Shown in pieces: positions 41,792-50,593 of a stretch of 64,000 nt of DNA. Below the pieces are notes generated by a model. That model ran no database searches. It worked only from the letters and a program-made list of their open reading frames with translations, and had not been told where the DNA came from. Position 1 is the first letter of the stretch. Each line of letters begins with the position of its first letter. Location: NCBI GenBank assembly GCA_038231255.1, contig JBBRLR010000008.1:1-64000 (forward strand). Reading direction: 5' to 3'. The DNA is from JALYUS01 sp038231255. Lineage in GTDB: Bacteria > Chloroflexota > Chloroflexia > Thermomicrobiales > JALYUS01. Both the position numbers and the translations under genes were made by a program.

Positions 41792-43651
41792 TTGCAGCAA
41801 TCCCTCGCGGAACGACCAACCGCACTCAAGCATCCGGTGCGGCATGAGATCCGCAATGTCGCGATCATCGCGCATGTTGACCACGGCAAGACGACGCTCG
41901 TGGACGGGCTGCTCAAGCAGTCGCATGTCTTCCGTGATCCGAACTCGGCGGGCACGCTGATTATGGACTCCAACCCGCTGGAGCGGGAGCGCGGTATCAC
42001 GATCCTCGCCAAGAATACCGCCGTGATGTACCACGGCGTCAAGATCAACATCATTGACACGCCTGGTCACGCCGATTTCGGCGGCGAGGTTGAGCGCGTC
42101 CTCAACATGGCCGATGGCTGCCTGCTCCTCGTGGACGCCGTCGAGGGGCCGATGCCGCAGACGCGCACCGTCCTCACGCATGCGCTGACACTCGGACTGC
42201 GCCCGATCGTCGTCATCAACAAGATAGATCGCCCGAATGCGCGCATTGACGAGGTGCTGGAACTGACCAGCGACCTTTTCCTCGCCCTCGCGACGGACGC
42301 CGATCAGCTCGACTTTCCCGTCATCTACACCATCGCGCGCGATGGCCGTGCCGGGACAGGCCCGGATAATCTCGCCGAGGACCTCCGCCCGCTCTTCGAC
42401 GCGATCCTCGAATACATCCCGCCGCCCGTCGGCGATCCCGACGGCCCCTTCCAGATGCTCGTCGCCTCGCTCGACTACGACACGCACCGAGGGCGCATCG
42501 CGGTCGGTCGGATCAGTCGGGGGAGCATCGCGCCGGGCCAGACCGTCGCGCGCGCGTCGCTCGACGGCACGGTCACACCGGCGCGGATTACCTACGTCGC
42601 GGCATACGACGGGCTGCGCCGGGTGGATGTCGAGCGCGCGGAGGCGGGCGACATCGTCGCGCTGAACGGCATCCCGCAGGTGACGATCTCCGACACGCTG
42701 GCCGACCCGGATCACCCCGACGCGCTCCCCGCGATTGCCGTCGAGGAACCAACGCTGCGGCTGACATTCGGTGTCAGTACCTCGCCATTCGCCGGGCGCG
42801 AGGGGAAATTCGTCACGTCGCGCCAGATTCGCGACCGGCTGATGCACGAGTTGGAGACAAATGTCTCGTTGCGCGTCGAATCCACCGAGCAGGCGGATGT
42901 TTTTCAGGTGTCCGGGCGCGGCGAACTGCATCTCGCCGTTCTGATCGAGACGATGCGCCGCGAGGGGTATGAGTTCCAGGTTTCCCGCCCCGAAGTGATC
43001 CTGCGCAAAACGGACAGTGGCACGCTCGAACCGATGGAGCGGCTGCTAGTTGACACGACCGCCGAATATACCGGCCCGGTCAATGAACTGCTCGGTCCGC
43101 GCCGCGCCATCCTCCTCGACCTCCGGCAGGACGACACGGGGCGCGTACGAATGGAGTTCACTGTCCCGACACGCGGGCTGATCGGCCTCCGCAACGCTTT
43201 GCTGACGGCGACGCGCGGCACGGCAACGATGGGCTCGGTCCTGCTCGGCTACGAGCCGTGGGCGGGCGAGATCACGAGCAACCGGGGCGGCGCGCTGGTC
43301 GCTTCCGAAGCGGGCGTTTCGACCACCTTCGGATTGCAGAACGCGCAAGAGCGCGGCGTGACCTTCATTGATTCGCAGACACCCGTCTACGCGGGCATGG
43401 TGGTCGGCCAGCAGCCGCGCGAGGGCGACCTCGGGATCAATGTCGCGAAGGAAAAGAAGTTGTCGAACATGCGCTCCTCGTCTGCTGACATTGCCATCCG
43501 CCTTTCGCCGCCGATTGAAATGAGCCTCGATAAGTCGCTCGATTTCCTCAATGAGGACGAACTGCTGGAAGTGACGCCGCTCAATCTACGCCTGCGCAAG
43601 CGGTACCTCGATGCCAACGAGCGCGCGCGGATGCTCAAAGCCGGGCGATGA
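41792..43651 (+). CDS. typA: GTP-binding protein TypA/BipA
   Basis: Ribosome-binding GTPase of 619 residues that assists ribosome assembly and stress adaptation. G1 AHVDHGKTT (residues 27-35), G2 RERGITILAKN, G3 DTPGHADFGGEV, G4 NKIDRPNAR, then EF-G domain II/III homology and the BipA-specific C-terminal part with GLIGLRNALLTATRGTATM and GINVAKEKKLSNMRSSS. Start is a TTG at 41792 with AAAGAAAGG upstream. Its stop overlaps the start of the next gene (ATGA). Confidence 0.94.
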   Translation: MQQSLAERPTALKHPVRHEIRNVAIIAHVDHGKTTLVDGLLKQSHVFRDPNSAGTLIMDSNPLERERGITILAKNTAVMYHGVKINIIDTPGHADFGGEVERVLNMADGCLLLVDAVEGPMPQTRTVLTHALTLGLRPIVVINKIDRPNARIDEVLELTSDLFLALATDADQLDFPVIYTIARDGRAGTGPDNLAEDLRPLFDAILEYIPPPVGDPDGPFQMLVASLDYDTHRGRIAVGRISRGSIAPGQTVARASLDGTVTPARITYVAAYDGLRRVDVERAEAGDIVALNGIPQVTISDTLADPDHPDALPAIAVEEPTLRLTFGVSTSPFAGREGKFVTSRQIRDRLMHELETNVSLRVESTEQADVFQVSGRGELHLAVLIETMRREGYEFQVSRPEVILRKTDSGTLEPMERLLVDTTAEYTGPVNELLGPRRAILLDLRQDDTGRVRMEFTVPTRGLIGLRNALLTATRGTATMGSVLLGYEPWAGEITSNRGGALVASEAGVSTTFGLQNAQERGVTFIDSQTPVYAGMVVGQQPREGDLGINVAKEKKLSNMRSSSADIAIRLSPPIEMSLDKSLDFLNEDELLEVTPLNLRLRKRYLDANERARMLKAGR

Positions 43652-44439
43652 GCGCCGTTGTCCTGCTCGGCGCGGTGCATGACCCGGAAGGGCGCATCGC
43701 CGCGCTTCTCCCGGCCGATTTGCCGCTCTTGCAACGCCACTACGCCAGAATTGTCGCAATTTGTGGTATGGCGACGCTCCCCTCCACCGTCGAGGCATTG
43801 CAGCGGTATGGTGTGACCGTCATCAGCGGCGAAGACATTCCAGTCAATGCGCGCCCGTACGCGCTTAGTGTAATGGCGTCGCACGCGGAGTGGGAATATG
43901 TCCACCTCTGCGACTTCGACAGCGCGCTCCACTGGGCGCACTGCTGGCCCGACGAACTCGACGCGGTGAACGCGACGATTGCCGCACACGACTTCCTCCT
44001 GCTCGGTCGGACGGCGCGGGCGATGGCTTCCCTCCCCGAGGCGCAACGCGAGACGGAACGGCTGATTAACCTCCTCTTCGCCCGCACGACCGGTGGCCTC
44101 GATCCGTGGCTCGGTAACGAGCCGGACAACCTTATTGACATTTGCACCGGCGCGTGGGGCTTTTCGCGCCGCGGCATCGCGGCGCTTCATGCCCGCGCCC
44201 ATGTCACCGACATCGGCTTTCACGCCGAGTGGCCGCTGATCGCCCGCGATACGCCGGGTCTGCGCTGCGCCTATCTCCCCTGTGAGGGCCTGGAATACGA
44301 GACGGCGGATCGCTACGGTGACCAGATCGCGGCGGCGGGCGGCATCGAAGCGTGGCAGGCGCGCCAGAATGCGGACATCCGCCATTGGCAGCAGCGTATC
44401 GCCTACATCACGCAGATCGCCGAGGCCATTCTTCATTAG
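43648..44439 (+). CDS. Unknown protein coupled to typA, possible GT-A-like fold
   Basis: A 263-residue soluble protein. It contains a DxD-like segment HLCDFDSALHWAHCWPDELD, and the layout (N-terminal LLGAVHDPEGRIAALLP, VTVISGEDIPVNARPYAL) is compatible with a nucleotide-sugar-binding GT-A fold, but no family is certain. Start ATG at 43648 overlaps the typA stop, so the two are translationally coupled. Function unknown. Confidence 0.75.
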   Translation: MSAVVLLGAVHDPEGRIAALLPADLPLLQRHYARIVAICGMATLPSTVEALQRYGVTVISGEDIPVNARPYALSVMASHAEWEYVHLCDFDSALHWAHCWPDELDAVNATIAAHDFLLLGRTARAMASLPEAQRETERLINLLFARTTGGLDPWLGNEPDNLIDICTGAWGFSRRGIAALHARAHVTDIGFHAEWPLIARDTPGLRCAYLPCEGLEYETADRYGDQIAAAGGIEAWQARQNADIRHWQQRIAYITQIAEAILH

Positions 44440-44465
44440 AAGGTGTATGAGACGAGTTGGTTCTT

Positions 44466-44631
44466 GGGCACTTCTGATGATGGGCTTGTGTTGCGATTCG
44501 CAGGTGTGGCAAGGAAGAACTACCACGCGATCCGTGCGCAAAACCGCACCTGTAAAACGCGATGCTACACATGTTGGATCGTCCTTGCTCCGCCAGGGCA
44601 ATCGTGTTCGTCGTTATCACCAAATGTGCCC
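44466..44631. mobile_element. MITE-like element, copy A (166 bp)
   Basis: Starts GGGCACTTCTGATGATGGGC and ends TCACCAAATGTGCCC, whose complement GGGCACATTTGGTGA forms an imperfect terminal inverted repeat. The same ends at the same spacing (167 bp) recur, in the same orientation, at 47427-47593. No open reading frame and no clear target duplication. Confidence 0.65.
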
Positions 44632-44653
44632 GTGAGCCGATAATCTGCACCAA

Positions 44654-44818
44654 TTTTGCAACACTATCTTGTTTTGCAACGCTATCTTGCAACCCTCTCG
44701 GCCGGGTGCCTCGCATGTTATCTGCACAGATTTTTGCGACACACGGCGATGATCAATGTCCCGTCACGCAAGGGAATCGTTCTGCGGCCGTCCAGACTTT
44801 GAGGGCAGCTGTGCAGAT
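44654..44818. repeat. 18-bp tandem repeat and 10-bp inverted repeat
   Basis: Two head-to-tail 18-bp units TTTTGCAACACTATCTTG / TTTTGCAACGCTATCTTG (44654-44689), then ATCTGCACAG (44720-44729) with its inverted copy CTGTGCAGAT (44809-44818). This 530-bp gap (44440-44968) holds no gene, only these repeats, the MITE-like element and the TetR promoter. Confidence 0.6.
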
Positions 44819-44893
44819 TATGAATCTTATCTGAGGATGCTTTTGTCGGCCGTCAGTCGATTGTGCATCAGTTTGTTGTCTCGCGCGACTCCC

Positions 44894-44936
44894 TTGACAA
44901 ACCCACAGCTCGCCCTTATCCTAATGGCATTAGGAT
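44894..44936 (+). promoter_or_regulatory. TetR gene promoter with perfect 19-bp operator
   Basis: TTGACA (44894-44899) and TATCCT (44917-44922), 17-bp spacing, near consensus. The perfect inverted repeat ATCCTAATGGCATTAGGAT (44918-44936) covers the -10 box, the expected place for TetR autorepression. Confidence 0.8.
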
Positions 44937-44968
44937 GTCCTACTTATAAAAGGAACGAGGATCCATTG

Positions 44969-45661
44969 GTGTCATCCGATCTTACGCTCTCCGCACCCGC
45001 CCTCTCGCCCCGTCAGCGCCGCCAGCGCAACCGCGACGAGATGATCGCCAATATCCTCGCCACTGCGCAGGCCATCATGCGCGAGCAGGGCGTTGCTGCC
45101 CTCAATCTCAACGAAGTCGCGCGGCGACTGCAGATGCGCGCCCCCTCGCTGTACGAATACTTCCCGAGCAAGGCCGCTCTCTACGATGCGCTCTATCTGC
45201 ACGCCATTAACCGGTTCGCCGAGGCGGATGCGCATGTCTGGGGGACGTACCCACCGGGCTGGGAGCAACTGCGCGCGTGGTTCGAGGCCCGGCTGTCGCT
45301 GGCGATAGAGCAACCGGACCTGTACCACCTCGTCTACGACGCACCGGTGCCCGGTTTCGCGCCGGGTGAAGCGAGCACGGCAGTGGCGCTCCAGATTGGC
45401 GTCGACGCGGCACGGGCGGTTGCGGAGATGATCGACGCGGGCGTGATCGCGACCGATTTGCCGCCCGATCGGGCGCGCGACTTCCTGCTCGCACTACGGC
45501 ACGGGATGATCGCGGAGACGCTGGGCAAGCAGACGGTTGTACCGCCCATCTCCCACCGCTTCGCCTCACTCGTGCCGGTCGTCATGGGCGTCTTGCAGGC
45601 CGCCTGGGATTCGCACGGCTCCGCCGGCGTGACCGACGGGAAGGAGGGCCGATCGTCGTGA
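44969..45661 (+). CDS. TetR/AcrR family transcriptional regulator
   Basis: A 230-residue regulator. The N-terminal helix-turn-helix is typical: RDEMIANILATAQAIMREQG, VAALNLNEVARRLQMRAPSLYEYFPSKAALYDALY, and the C-terminal part resembles the WHG-type TetR ligand domain. GTG at 44969 is placed eight bases after GAGG; a TTG three bases earlier is possible. It probably represses itself and the two cupin genes through the adjacent inverted repeat (inference). Confidence 0.9.
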   Translation: MSSDLTLSAPALSPRQRRQRNRDEMIANILATAQAIMREQGVAALNLNEVARRLQMRAPSLYEYFPSKAALYDALYLHAINRFAEADAHVWGTYPPGWEQLRAWFEARLSLAIEQPDLYHLVYDAPVPGFAPGEASTAVALQIGVDAARAVAEMIDAGVIATDLPPDRARDFLLALRHGMIAETLGKQTVVPPISHRFASLVPVVMGVLQAAWDSHGSAGVTDGKEGRSS

Positions 45662-45719
45662 GGCTGTCCACCGCCGACCGTGTGTGATGGGGAATTGCGA
45701 GGCATCAGGAGGGATTGGT

Positions 45720-46724
45720 ATGGCAACGAATGTGGCGACGGAGATCGGCTGTTCCTACGTGCCCCACGAGGGGGGCGAGCAGATCCGCATCTTCGATGAG
45801 GAGGCGGTCGTCAAGGTGGTCGGTGCGGAGACGGCAGACGCATATGCCGTGATCACCCTCAGCGTCGCACCGGGCGGCGGGCCGCCGCTCCACGCGCATC
45901 CGGGCAACGAGACGTTCTACATACTCACTGGCGCGTTCGTGTTCACCCAGCAGGATGCGACCGGGGTCTCGACCTTCCGGGTAAGCCCGGGCGCCGTCGT
46001 CCACGCCCCCGGCGGCGCGCCGCACCGCTTCGAGAACGTCGGCGCGGAACGGGCGACGATGCTGCAGGTCGTCTCGCCGGAGCTGGTGGATTTCCTGCGG
46101 GAGTTGGGCGCAGCCTTCCCGCCCGGCGCCCAGCCGGATATGGAGACGATGCTCGCCCTCAACGCGAAGTACGGCACCGAGGTGCTCTACGGCGGCGAAG
46201 GCAGCCGCCCGGAACCCGCGACGGACGACGCGACGAGTGAGCGGGCGCGGGTGCTCGCCTGGCGCTTCGAGCAGGCTAGTGAGGCGCTGATCACGACCAT
46301 CGCGGGGTGCACACTGGAGCAGTGGCGGGCGGTCTGCGCAGACACGGGCTGGACAGTCGGCGTGCAGGCGCACCATATCGCGCAAGGCGAGGCGACGTTC
46401 ACCGCGATGATCGGCAAGGTCGCGGCGGGGCAGCCGCTCGCGCCGATGCCGCCGGGGATGATGGACACGATCAACGCGCGGCACGCTGCGGAGTTCGCGC
46501 AGGTCGCGCAGGCGGAGACGCTCGCGCTCCTTCGGCAGAACGGCGCGAAAGCGATGGAGATCTACCGACGCCTGACGGACGCCCAACTGGACCGCGCCGC
46601 GCCGCTCGTGGAGGGCAAGCCCCCGATGACCGTGGTGCAGATGATCGAATACCTGGCGATTGGCGAGATCGAACGTCACGGGGCGGCGCTTCGGCAGGCG
46701 CTCGGTGCGGGAATGATCGGATAG
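45720..46724 (+). CDS. Cupin-DinB-like fusion protein
   Basis: A 334-residue protein in two parts. Residues about 25-150 are a cupin: GGGPPLHAHPGNETFYILTGAFVFTQQD and PGGAPHRFENVG, with His-His-Glu metal ligands. Residues about 180-334 form a four-helix DinB-like bundle (ARVLAWRFEQASEALITTIA, VGVQAHHIAQGEATFTAMIG, IEYLAIGEIERHGAALRQ). ATG at 45720 has AGGAGGGATTGGT upstream. Likely metal-dependent, perhaps acting on a small electrophile or as a sensor-linked enzyme; exact role unknown. Lies between its TetR regulator and a second cupin gene. Confidence 0.85.
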   Translation: MATNVATEIGCSYVPHEGGEQIRIFDEEAVVKVVGAETADAYAVITLSVAPGGGPPLHAHPGNETFYILTGAFVFTQQDATGVSTFRVSPGAVVHAPGGAPHRFENVGAERATMLQVVSPELVDFLRELGAAFPPGAQPDMETMLALNAKYGTEVLYGGEGSRPEPATDDATSERARVLAWRFEQASEALITTIAGCTLEQWRAVCADTGWTVGVQAHHIAQGEATFTAMIGKVAAGQPLAPMPPGMMDTINARHAAEFAQVAQAETLALLRQNGAKAMEIYRRLTDAQLDRAAPLVEGKPPMTVVQMIEYLAIGEIERHGAALRQALGAGMIG

Positions 46725-46826
46725 GGCACCCGATCGGATCGAAGGGGAAACCGAGCGATGGCAACCGGCGGCATCGCCGGTCCCTCCCTGGCCACCGCAG
46801 TGAAGGAACGTAGGAAGGAGCCAGCC

Positions 46827-47306
46827 ATGAACACGACGATCGCATACCGCGCGGCAGGGACCGGGAACACGCTGAATGCCCTCGGGGAGGCGGTGACAGT
46901 CGCCGTCGCGGCCACCGACACCGGCGGGGCCTACACGGTCGTCACGGTAACATCGCCACCGCAGGGCGGGCCCCCGGCGCTGCATTCCCATCCGGCGGCT
47001 GAGACCTTCGTCATCCTCACGGGCGAGTACGAGTTCTCGGCAATGGGCGCGGACGGCGCGTACACGTTCCGCGCTGCGGCGGGCGACACGGTACACGTCC
47101 CCGGCGGCGCGCCGCACAACTATCGCAATATCGGCGCGTCGGAGGGGCGGTATGCGGCCACCTTCGCGCCGGGTGGGATGGAGACGTTCTTCGCCGACCT
47201 CTCCATGCTGGCGGCAGAGGCGGCAGGCCCGCCAGACAGGGAGCGGGCGATGGCAATCTGCCGACGGCACCAGGTCGAGTTTATGGGGCCGCCAGCACAC
47301 CACTGA
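46827..47306 (+). CDS. Cupin domain protein
   Basis: A 159-residue single-domain cupin with the motif 1/2 residues HSHPAAETFVILTGEYEFS and PGGAPHNYRNIG, closely resembling the cupin half of the preceding gene. ATG at 46827 has AGGAAGGAG upstream. Probably arose by duplication of the neighbouring cupin. Function unknown. Confidence 0.87.
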   Translation: MNTTIAYRAAGTGNTLNALGEAVTVAVAATDTGGAYTVVTVTSPPQGGPPALHSHPAAETFVILTGEYEFSAMGADGAYTFRAAAGDTVHVPGGAPHNYRNIGASEGRYAATFAPGGMETFFADLSMLAAEAAGPPDRERAMAICRRHQVEFMGPPAHH

Positions 47307-47426
47307 GCGGATGGGCGCGCCGACATCGCCCGCAGACCGACGTCCGGAGCATCCCGGTAATTGGTGCGACCTGAGCTGGGGAGGGTGCAGGATAGCGTTG
47401 CAACCTCCGTGCAGTTACCGGGTCAT

Positions 47427-47593
47427 GGGCACTTCTGATGATCGGCATGTGGAGACTTTCGTTCGCCGTGATGAGGGAACCCTGTGCGGCAATCCGCGCG
47501 ACAAATCGTGTCCATAATCTGCGTGTCTGAGGTAGCGGATTTTCCCATTTCTCGCCAGGGAGTCCTGCTTTCTCCTCATCATCAAATGCGCCC
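47427..47593. mobile_element. MITE-like element, copy B (167 bp)
   Basis: GGGCACTTCTGATGATCGGC at one end and TCATCATCAAATGCGCCC at the other, matching copy A at 44466-44631 in ends, length and orientation, with diverged middle. The gap 47307-47682 carries only this element. Confidence 0.65.
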
Positions 47594-47682
47594 AAGAGCC
47601 ACGAGTTCGTACATCCTGATAGGCGTCGCCCTAGTGCCAGATCGTGTGTCACCCGACGTTCGGGCAGTTCAGGGGCGGCGCC

Positions 47683-48375
47683 TCACACGGCGGTGTGGTA
47701 CGCAGTGCGCCCGCGCGGTGTCCACCCCTCGGTGGTGAGGCCGTAGAAGATCGGCATCAGGACGAAGACGAGGAGCGCCACGGCGGGCGCAACCACCCCG
47801 ACGGCGATGGCGACCACCGGGCTGAGGATGCCGAGCGCCGCGCGGCGACGTTCCTCGCGGAAGAAGCCCGCCGCCACGTCGCTGCGCACTAACTCGCGGT
47901 GCCGATCCAGGTATGAGAACATGATTAGCCAGGTGAGGGCCATCGCGGCGGTAACCAGCCCGTACACTGCGAGCGCCGCGAGGCGATCGCCATGTGTGCC
48001 GTGCTGCATGGCGTAGGCGAGCGTCGCGGTCGGGAACGGAAAGACGGAGGTCGCGAGTAGCAACGCCAGGTTCCGCCACAGCACGCCGCTGTCCACCCTA
48101 CGGATGCGGGCGAACAGGGCATGGTGGTTCACCCAGATGACCCCGACGTACATGAAGGAGGCGAGATAAGCTACGTACGAGGTCCACTGATCGAGCAAGT
48201 GCCGCACGACCGTGCCAGGCTCACCTGCGGGGACCTTGAGGTCGAGCACCAGCAGGGTGATGGCGATCGCGAGCACGCCGTCGCTGAAGGCCTCGACGCG
48301 CCCGCTCGCGGAGAGCAGGCCGGACCCGGCACTCGATGCGTCAACCTCAGGAGCGATCGTCAATTCGTCGGTCAT
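47683..48375 (-). CDS. TMEM175-type potassium channel (DUF1211)
   Basis: A 230-residue membrane protein with the signature RVEAFSDGVLAIAITLLVLDLKVP at the first helix and about six helices in total, as in bacterial TMEM175 proteins (one six-helix repeat). The FSDG motif forms the pore lining in the family. ATG at 48375 has GAGGAGAATCTCC upstream. Probably mediates potassium leak across the cytoplasmic membrane. Confidence 0.9.
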   Translation of the reverse strand: MTDELTIAPEVDASSAGSGLLSASGRVEAFSDGVLAIAITLLVLDLKVPAGEPGTVVRHLLDQWTSYVAYLASFMYVGVIWVNHHALFARIRRVDSGVLWRNLALLLATSVFPFPTATLAYAMQHGTHGDRLAALAVYGLVTAAMALTWLIMFSYLDRHRELVRSDVAAGFFREERRRAALGILSPVVAIAVGVVAPAVALLVFVLMPIFYGLTTEGWTPRGRTAYHTAV

Positions 48376-48498
48376 GGAGATTCTCCTCGGGTTTGGATGT
48401 GACCTGGTAAACGTCTCACGCATGTCCGCGATTCTACCCGAGACCGGACCGGGCCGCGACGAGCGACGCACGAATATCCCTCACCGAGGGTACTCGCA

Positions 48499-48729
48499 AT
48501 GATTACGCCGGAAGGACTGGCGCTGTTGGAAATGCTCGCGCCAGTCCACACGACAGCGGTGCGCAAGAGCTTTCTGCGAAACCCCGAACCGGGCGAGGCG
48601 GAGATGATCGCCGCTGCCTTCCAACGCCTCAGCGCCATTACCGGGTACGGCGGCAATTGCTCTCATGCATCCGATGGCGACATGCGCCGTCTCAGGGGAG
48701 TTTCGGGGCCGTGCCGAGCTTGGGCGTGA
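48499..48729 (+). pseudogene. MarR family regulator remnant (C-terminal part)
   Basis: Residues ITPEGLALLEMLAPVHTTAV and VRKSFLRNPEPGEAEMIAAAFQRL match the end of a MarR protein (beta-wing to dimer helix). Upstream, DERRTN in another frame looks like the preceding wing (DRRTN-LTPEG pattern), so a frameshift separates the pieces and the DNA-binding helix is missing. Probably decayed; placement near the TMEM175 gene suggests a lost regulator. Confidence 0.4.
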
Positions 48730-50593
48730 GCGCGGCCGTGCAGGCCGTGTTCGGTTGCGCCAGCGGCTGCTGAAAGAAGCCCAGGATGATGCTCTCGCCG
48801 CATGCCCCGCTCGTCGTCACCGGGTCGTGGCCGATACCCGGGAACTCGACGCTCATCCCCCGGCTCAGCGTCTTCGCCGCGTCCTGCGCGTAGGACGGCG
48901 GCGTGATTGGGTCGTACTGCCCGCTCAGCAGCAGCGTCGGCACGTCGCTCCGCACCGCCTGCTTCTCGCGCGCATCCGCCTTGGCAACCCCCCACTTGCC
49001 GCAGACCGCCAGGTCGTTGGCGATCGCGGGCAGTTCCAGTTCACGAATTTCCGGTTGCGCCGTGGCGGCGGCATTCTTCACCCCGTCGGGGGTGCTGAAC
49101 GCATACTGCTCGCTGCACTGGACGGAGTAGTACATGCCGATGCTGATGTCGCTCGCCGTCGTCTGGTTCAGCCCAAGTAAGGCGGTCAGCAGCGCGTACT
49201 GCCCGTCGTGGACCTGCGCGATCAGAATCGGCACCGTGGGTGCGAGGTAGGAACCGAGGAAGAGCGACAGGTAGACCGCGGAGATCAGGGACCGACCGGT
49301 CGCGCGACCCGTCTGCGTCTTGCCCGTGGTCGGATTCTTCACCGTCAGCGTCACCGGGTTGTCGTTCAACTGGGCCACGTCCTGGGCGAAGGTCGCCTGC
49401 AGATCCGGGTACTTGCTATCGCAGGCCGGGTCCGCCGCGCACTGCACGAAGACCCGCTTGAGCGCCCCGTCGAAGCTGGTCGTCCGGTCAGCAAGCAGGT
49501 CCTCCTGCGGTGGGTCAACCGAGCCAATGACCGTGCTCCGAACAATCTGCGGGAAGTCCCGCAGCACGGTGAGCGCCAGGCGCGTGCCGTACGAGATGCC
49601 GAGCAGATTCACCTGGTCGTAGCGCAGGGCCGTGCGCAGATCGTTGACATCGGCGGCGCTTTCGGCGCTGTTGTACGCCGACAAGTTGACGCCCGTGCCG
49701 ACCAGCCGATCGTGGCACTTGATGGGTACCGCCAGTTCCTGTTCGGTGGGGGCCATGGCGGCGATCGCGCCACCCGGTGTCGCCCCACCCGCGTCGGGGC
49801 AGGCGAGGGAGGGCTGTGAGTAGCCGGTGCCGCGCTGATCGAAGAAGACGACGGTGTAGCGATCGAGGAGCGCCTTGAGGGGCAGGCGATCGCTGAGGAA
49901 CCCGGCAAGGAATCCCTCGGACCCCTGACCAGGGCCGCCATTGAGCACGATGATCGGCTCCGGCGCGGGCTGGGCACCGACGCTCTTGACGGTGGCGACC
50001 GCCAGCCAGATCGTCCGGCCCGCCGGGTGCGCATGCTCCTCAGGGACGACGAGGTAGCCGCAAGCGACATTCTGCCCGTCCACCTCGCCGGGGCCGAGCT
50101 TGAACGGACAGGCGGCGGCGGCGAAACGCGGCACCGTGCCGCCTGCCGCAGTGGTCGCAACCGCAGCCGTCCCGATGCCCACCTGGGCGGTGACGTTCAC
50201 CGACGCGGTGCCCGCCGACTGGGTCCGCGCGGCGAGGGTGGTACCCGCGACCACGGTCGTTTGCGCCGCCGTCGCGGCAGCGCCCGGTGTGCCGGCCGTG
50301 CCGGTCCCGGCGGGCGTCGGGGAACCGGAGGACGCGACAGTCGCAACAATCGGCGCGGCGCTCGCCGCTGGGACACCGGCGGGGGCCGATGCATCGGGTG
50401 TTTCCGGAGCCGCGCCGGTCGGTGATGCGCTACCCGTCGTCGGGGTGGCGGCGAGTGTCGCGCTCGCGGGGGGAGCGGTCGGTGTACCTTTCCCACCGCC
50501 GCACGCCACCAGAAGGGTGAGAACGAGCATAACGCACACGCGGTGTGGCACGGAACTGAGCGTCAGGCGGCGGGGCAGTCGGTGGATGCGCAT
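48692..50593 (-). CDS. Alpha/beta hydrolase lipoprotein (TAP-like)
   Basis: A 633-residue exported serine hydrolase. The N terminus has a lipobox LVLTLLVACGGG, so it is expected to be a lipoprotein; a long Ala/Thr/Pro-rich linker follows, then the hydrolase with oxyanion region VLNGGPGQGSEG, VVFFDQRGTGYSQPS, nucleophile GISYG, and C-terminal TAP-like part with Asp in GQYDPITPPSY and His in GIGHDPVTTSGACGE. ATG at 50593 has GGAGGAACGCG upstream. Probably a proline-iminopeptidase or tripeptidyl aminopeptidase-like surface enzyme. Confidence 0.9.
   Translation of the reverse strand: MRIHRLPRRLTLSSVPHRVCVMLVLTLLVACGGGKGTPTAPPASATLAATPTTGSASPTGAAPETPDASAPAGVPAASAAPIVATVASSGSPTPAGTGTAGTPGAAATAAQTTVVAGTTLAARTQSAGTASVNVTAQVGIGTAAVATTAAGGTVPRFAAAACPFKLGPGEVDGQNVACGYLVVPEEHAHPAGRTIWLAVATVKSVGAQPAPEPIIVLNGGPGQGSEGFLAGFLSDRLPLKALLDRYTVVFFDQRGTGYSQPSLACPDAGGATPGGAIAAMAPTEQELAVPIKCHDRLVGTGVNLSAYNSAESAADVNDLRTALRYDQVNLLGISYGTRLALTVLRDFPQIVRSTVIGSVDPPQEDLLADRTTSFDGALKRVFVQCAADPACDSKYPDLQATFAQDVAQLNDNPVTLTVKNPTTGKTQTGRATGRSLISAVYLSLFLGSYLAPTVPILIAQVHDGQYALLTALLGLNQTTASDISIGMYYSVQCSEQYAFSTPDGVKNAAATAQPEIRELELPAIANDLAVCGKWGVAKADAREKQAVRSDVPTLLLSGQYDPITPPSYAQDAAKTLSRGMSVEFPGIGHDPVTTSGACGESIILGFFQQPLAQPNTACTAALTPKLGTAPKLP

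Noticed and set aside
44440..44968. Transposase gene fragment in the repeat-rich gap
   Set aside because: No frame shows transposase motifs (DDE, HUH or serine recombinase); only short repeats and the MITE-like element.
48499..48729. Intact 76-residue gene
   Set aside because: It resembles only the end of a MarR protein and has no ribosome site, so it is listed as a remnant.
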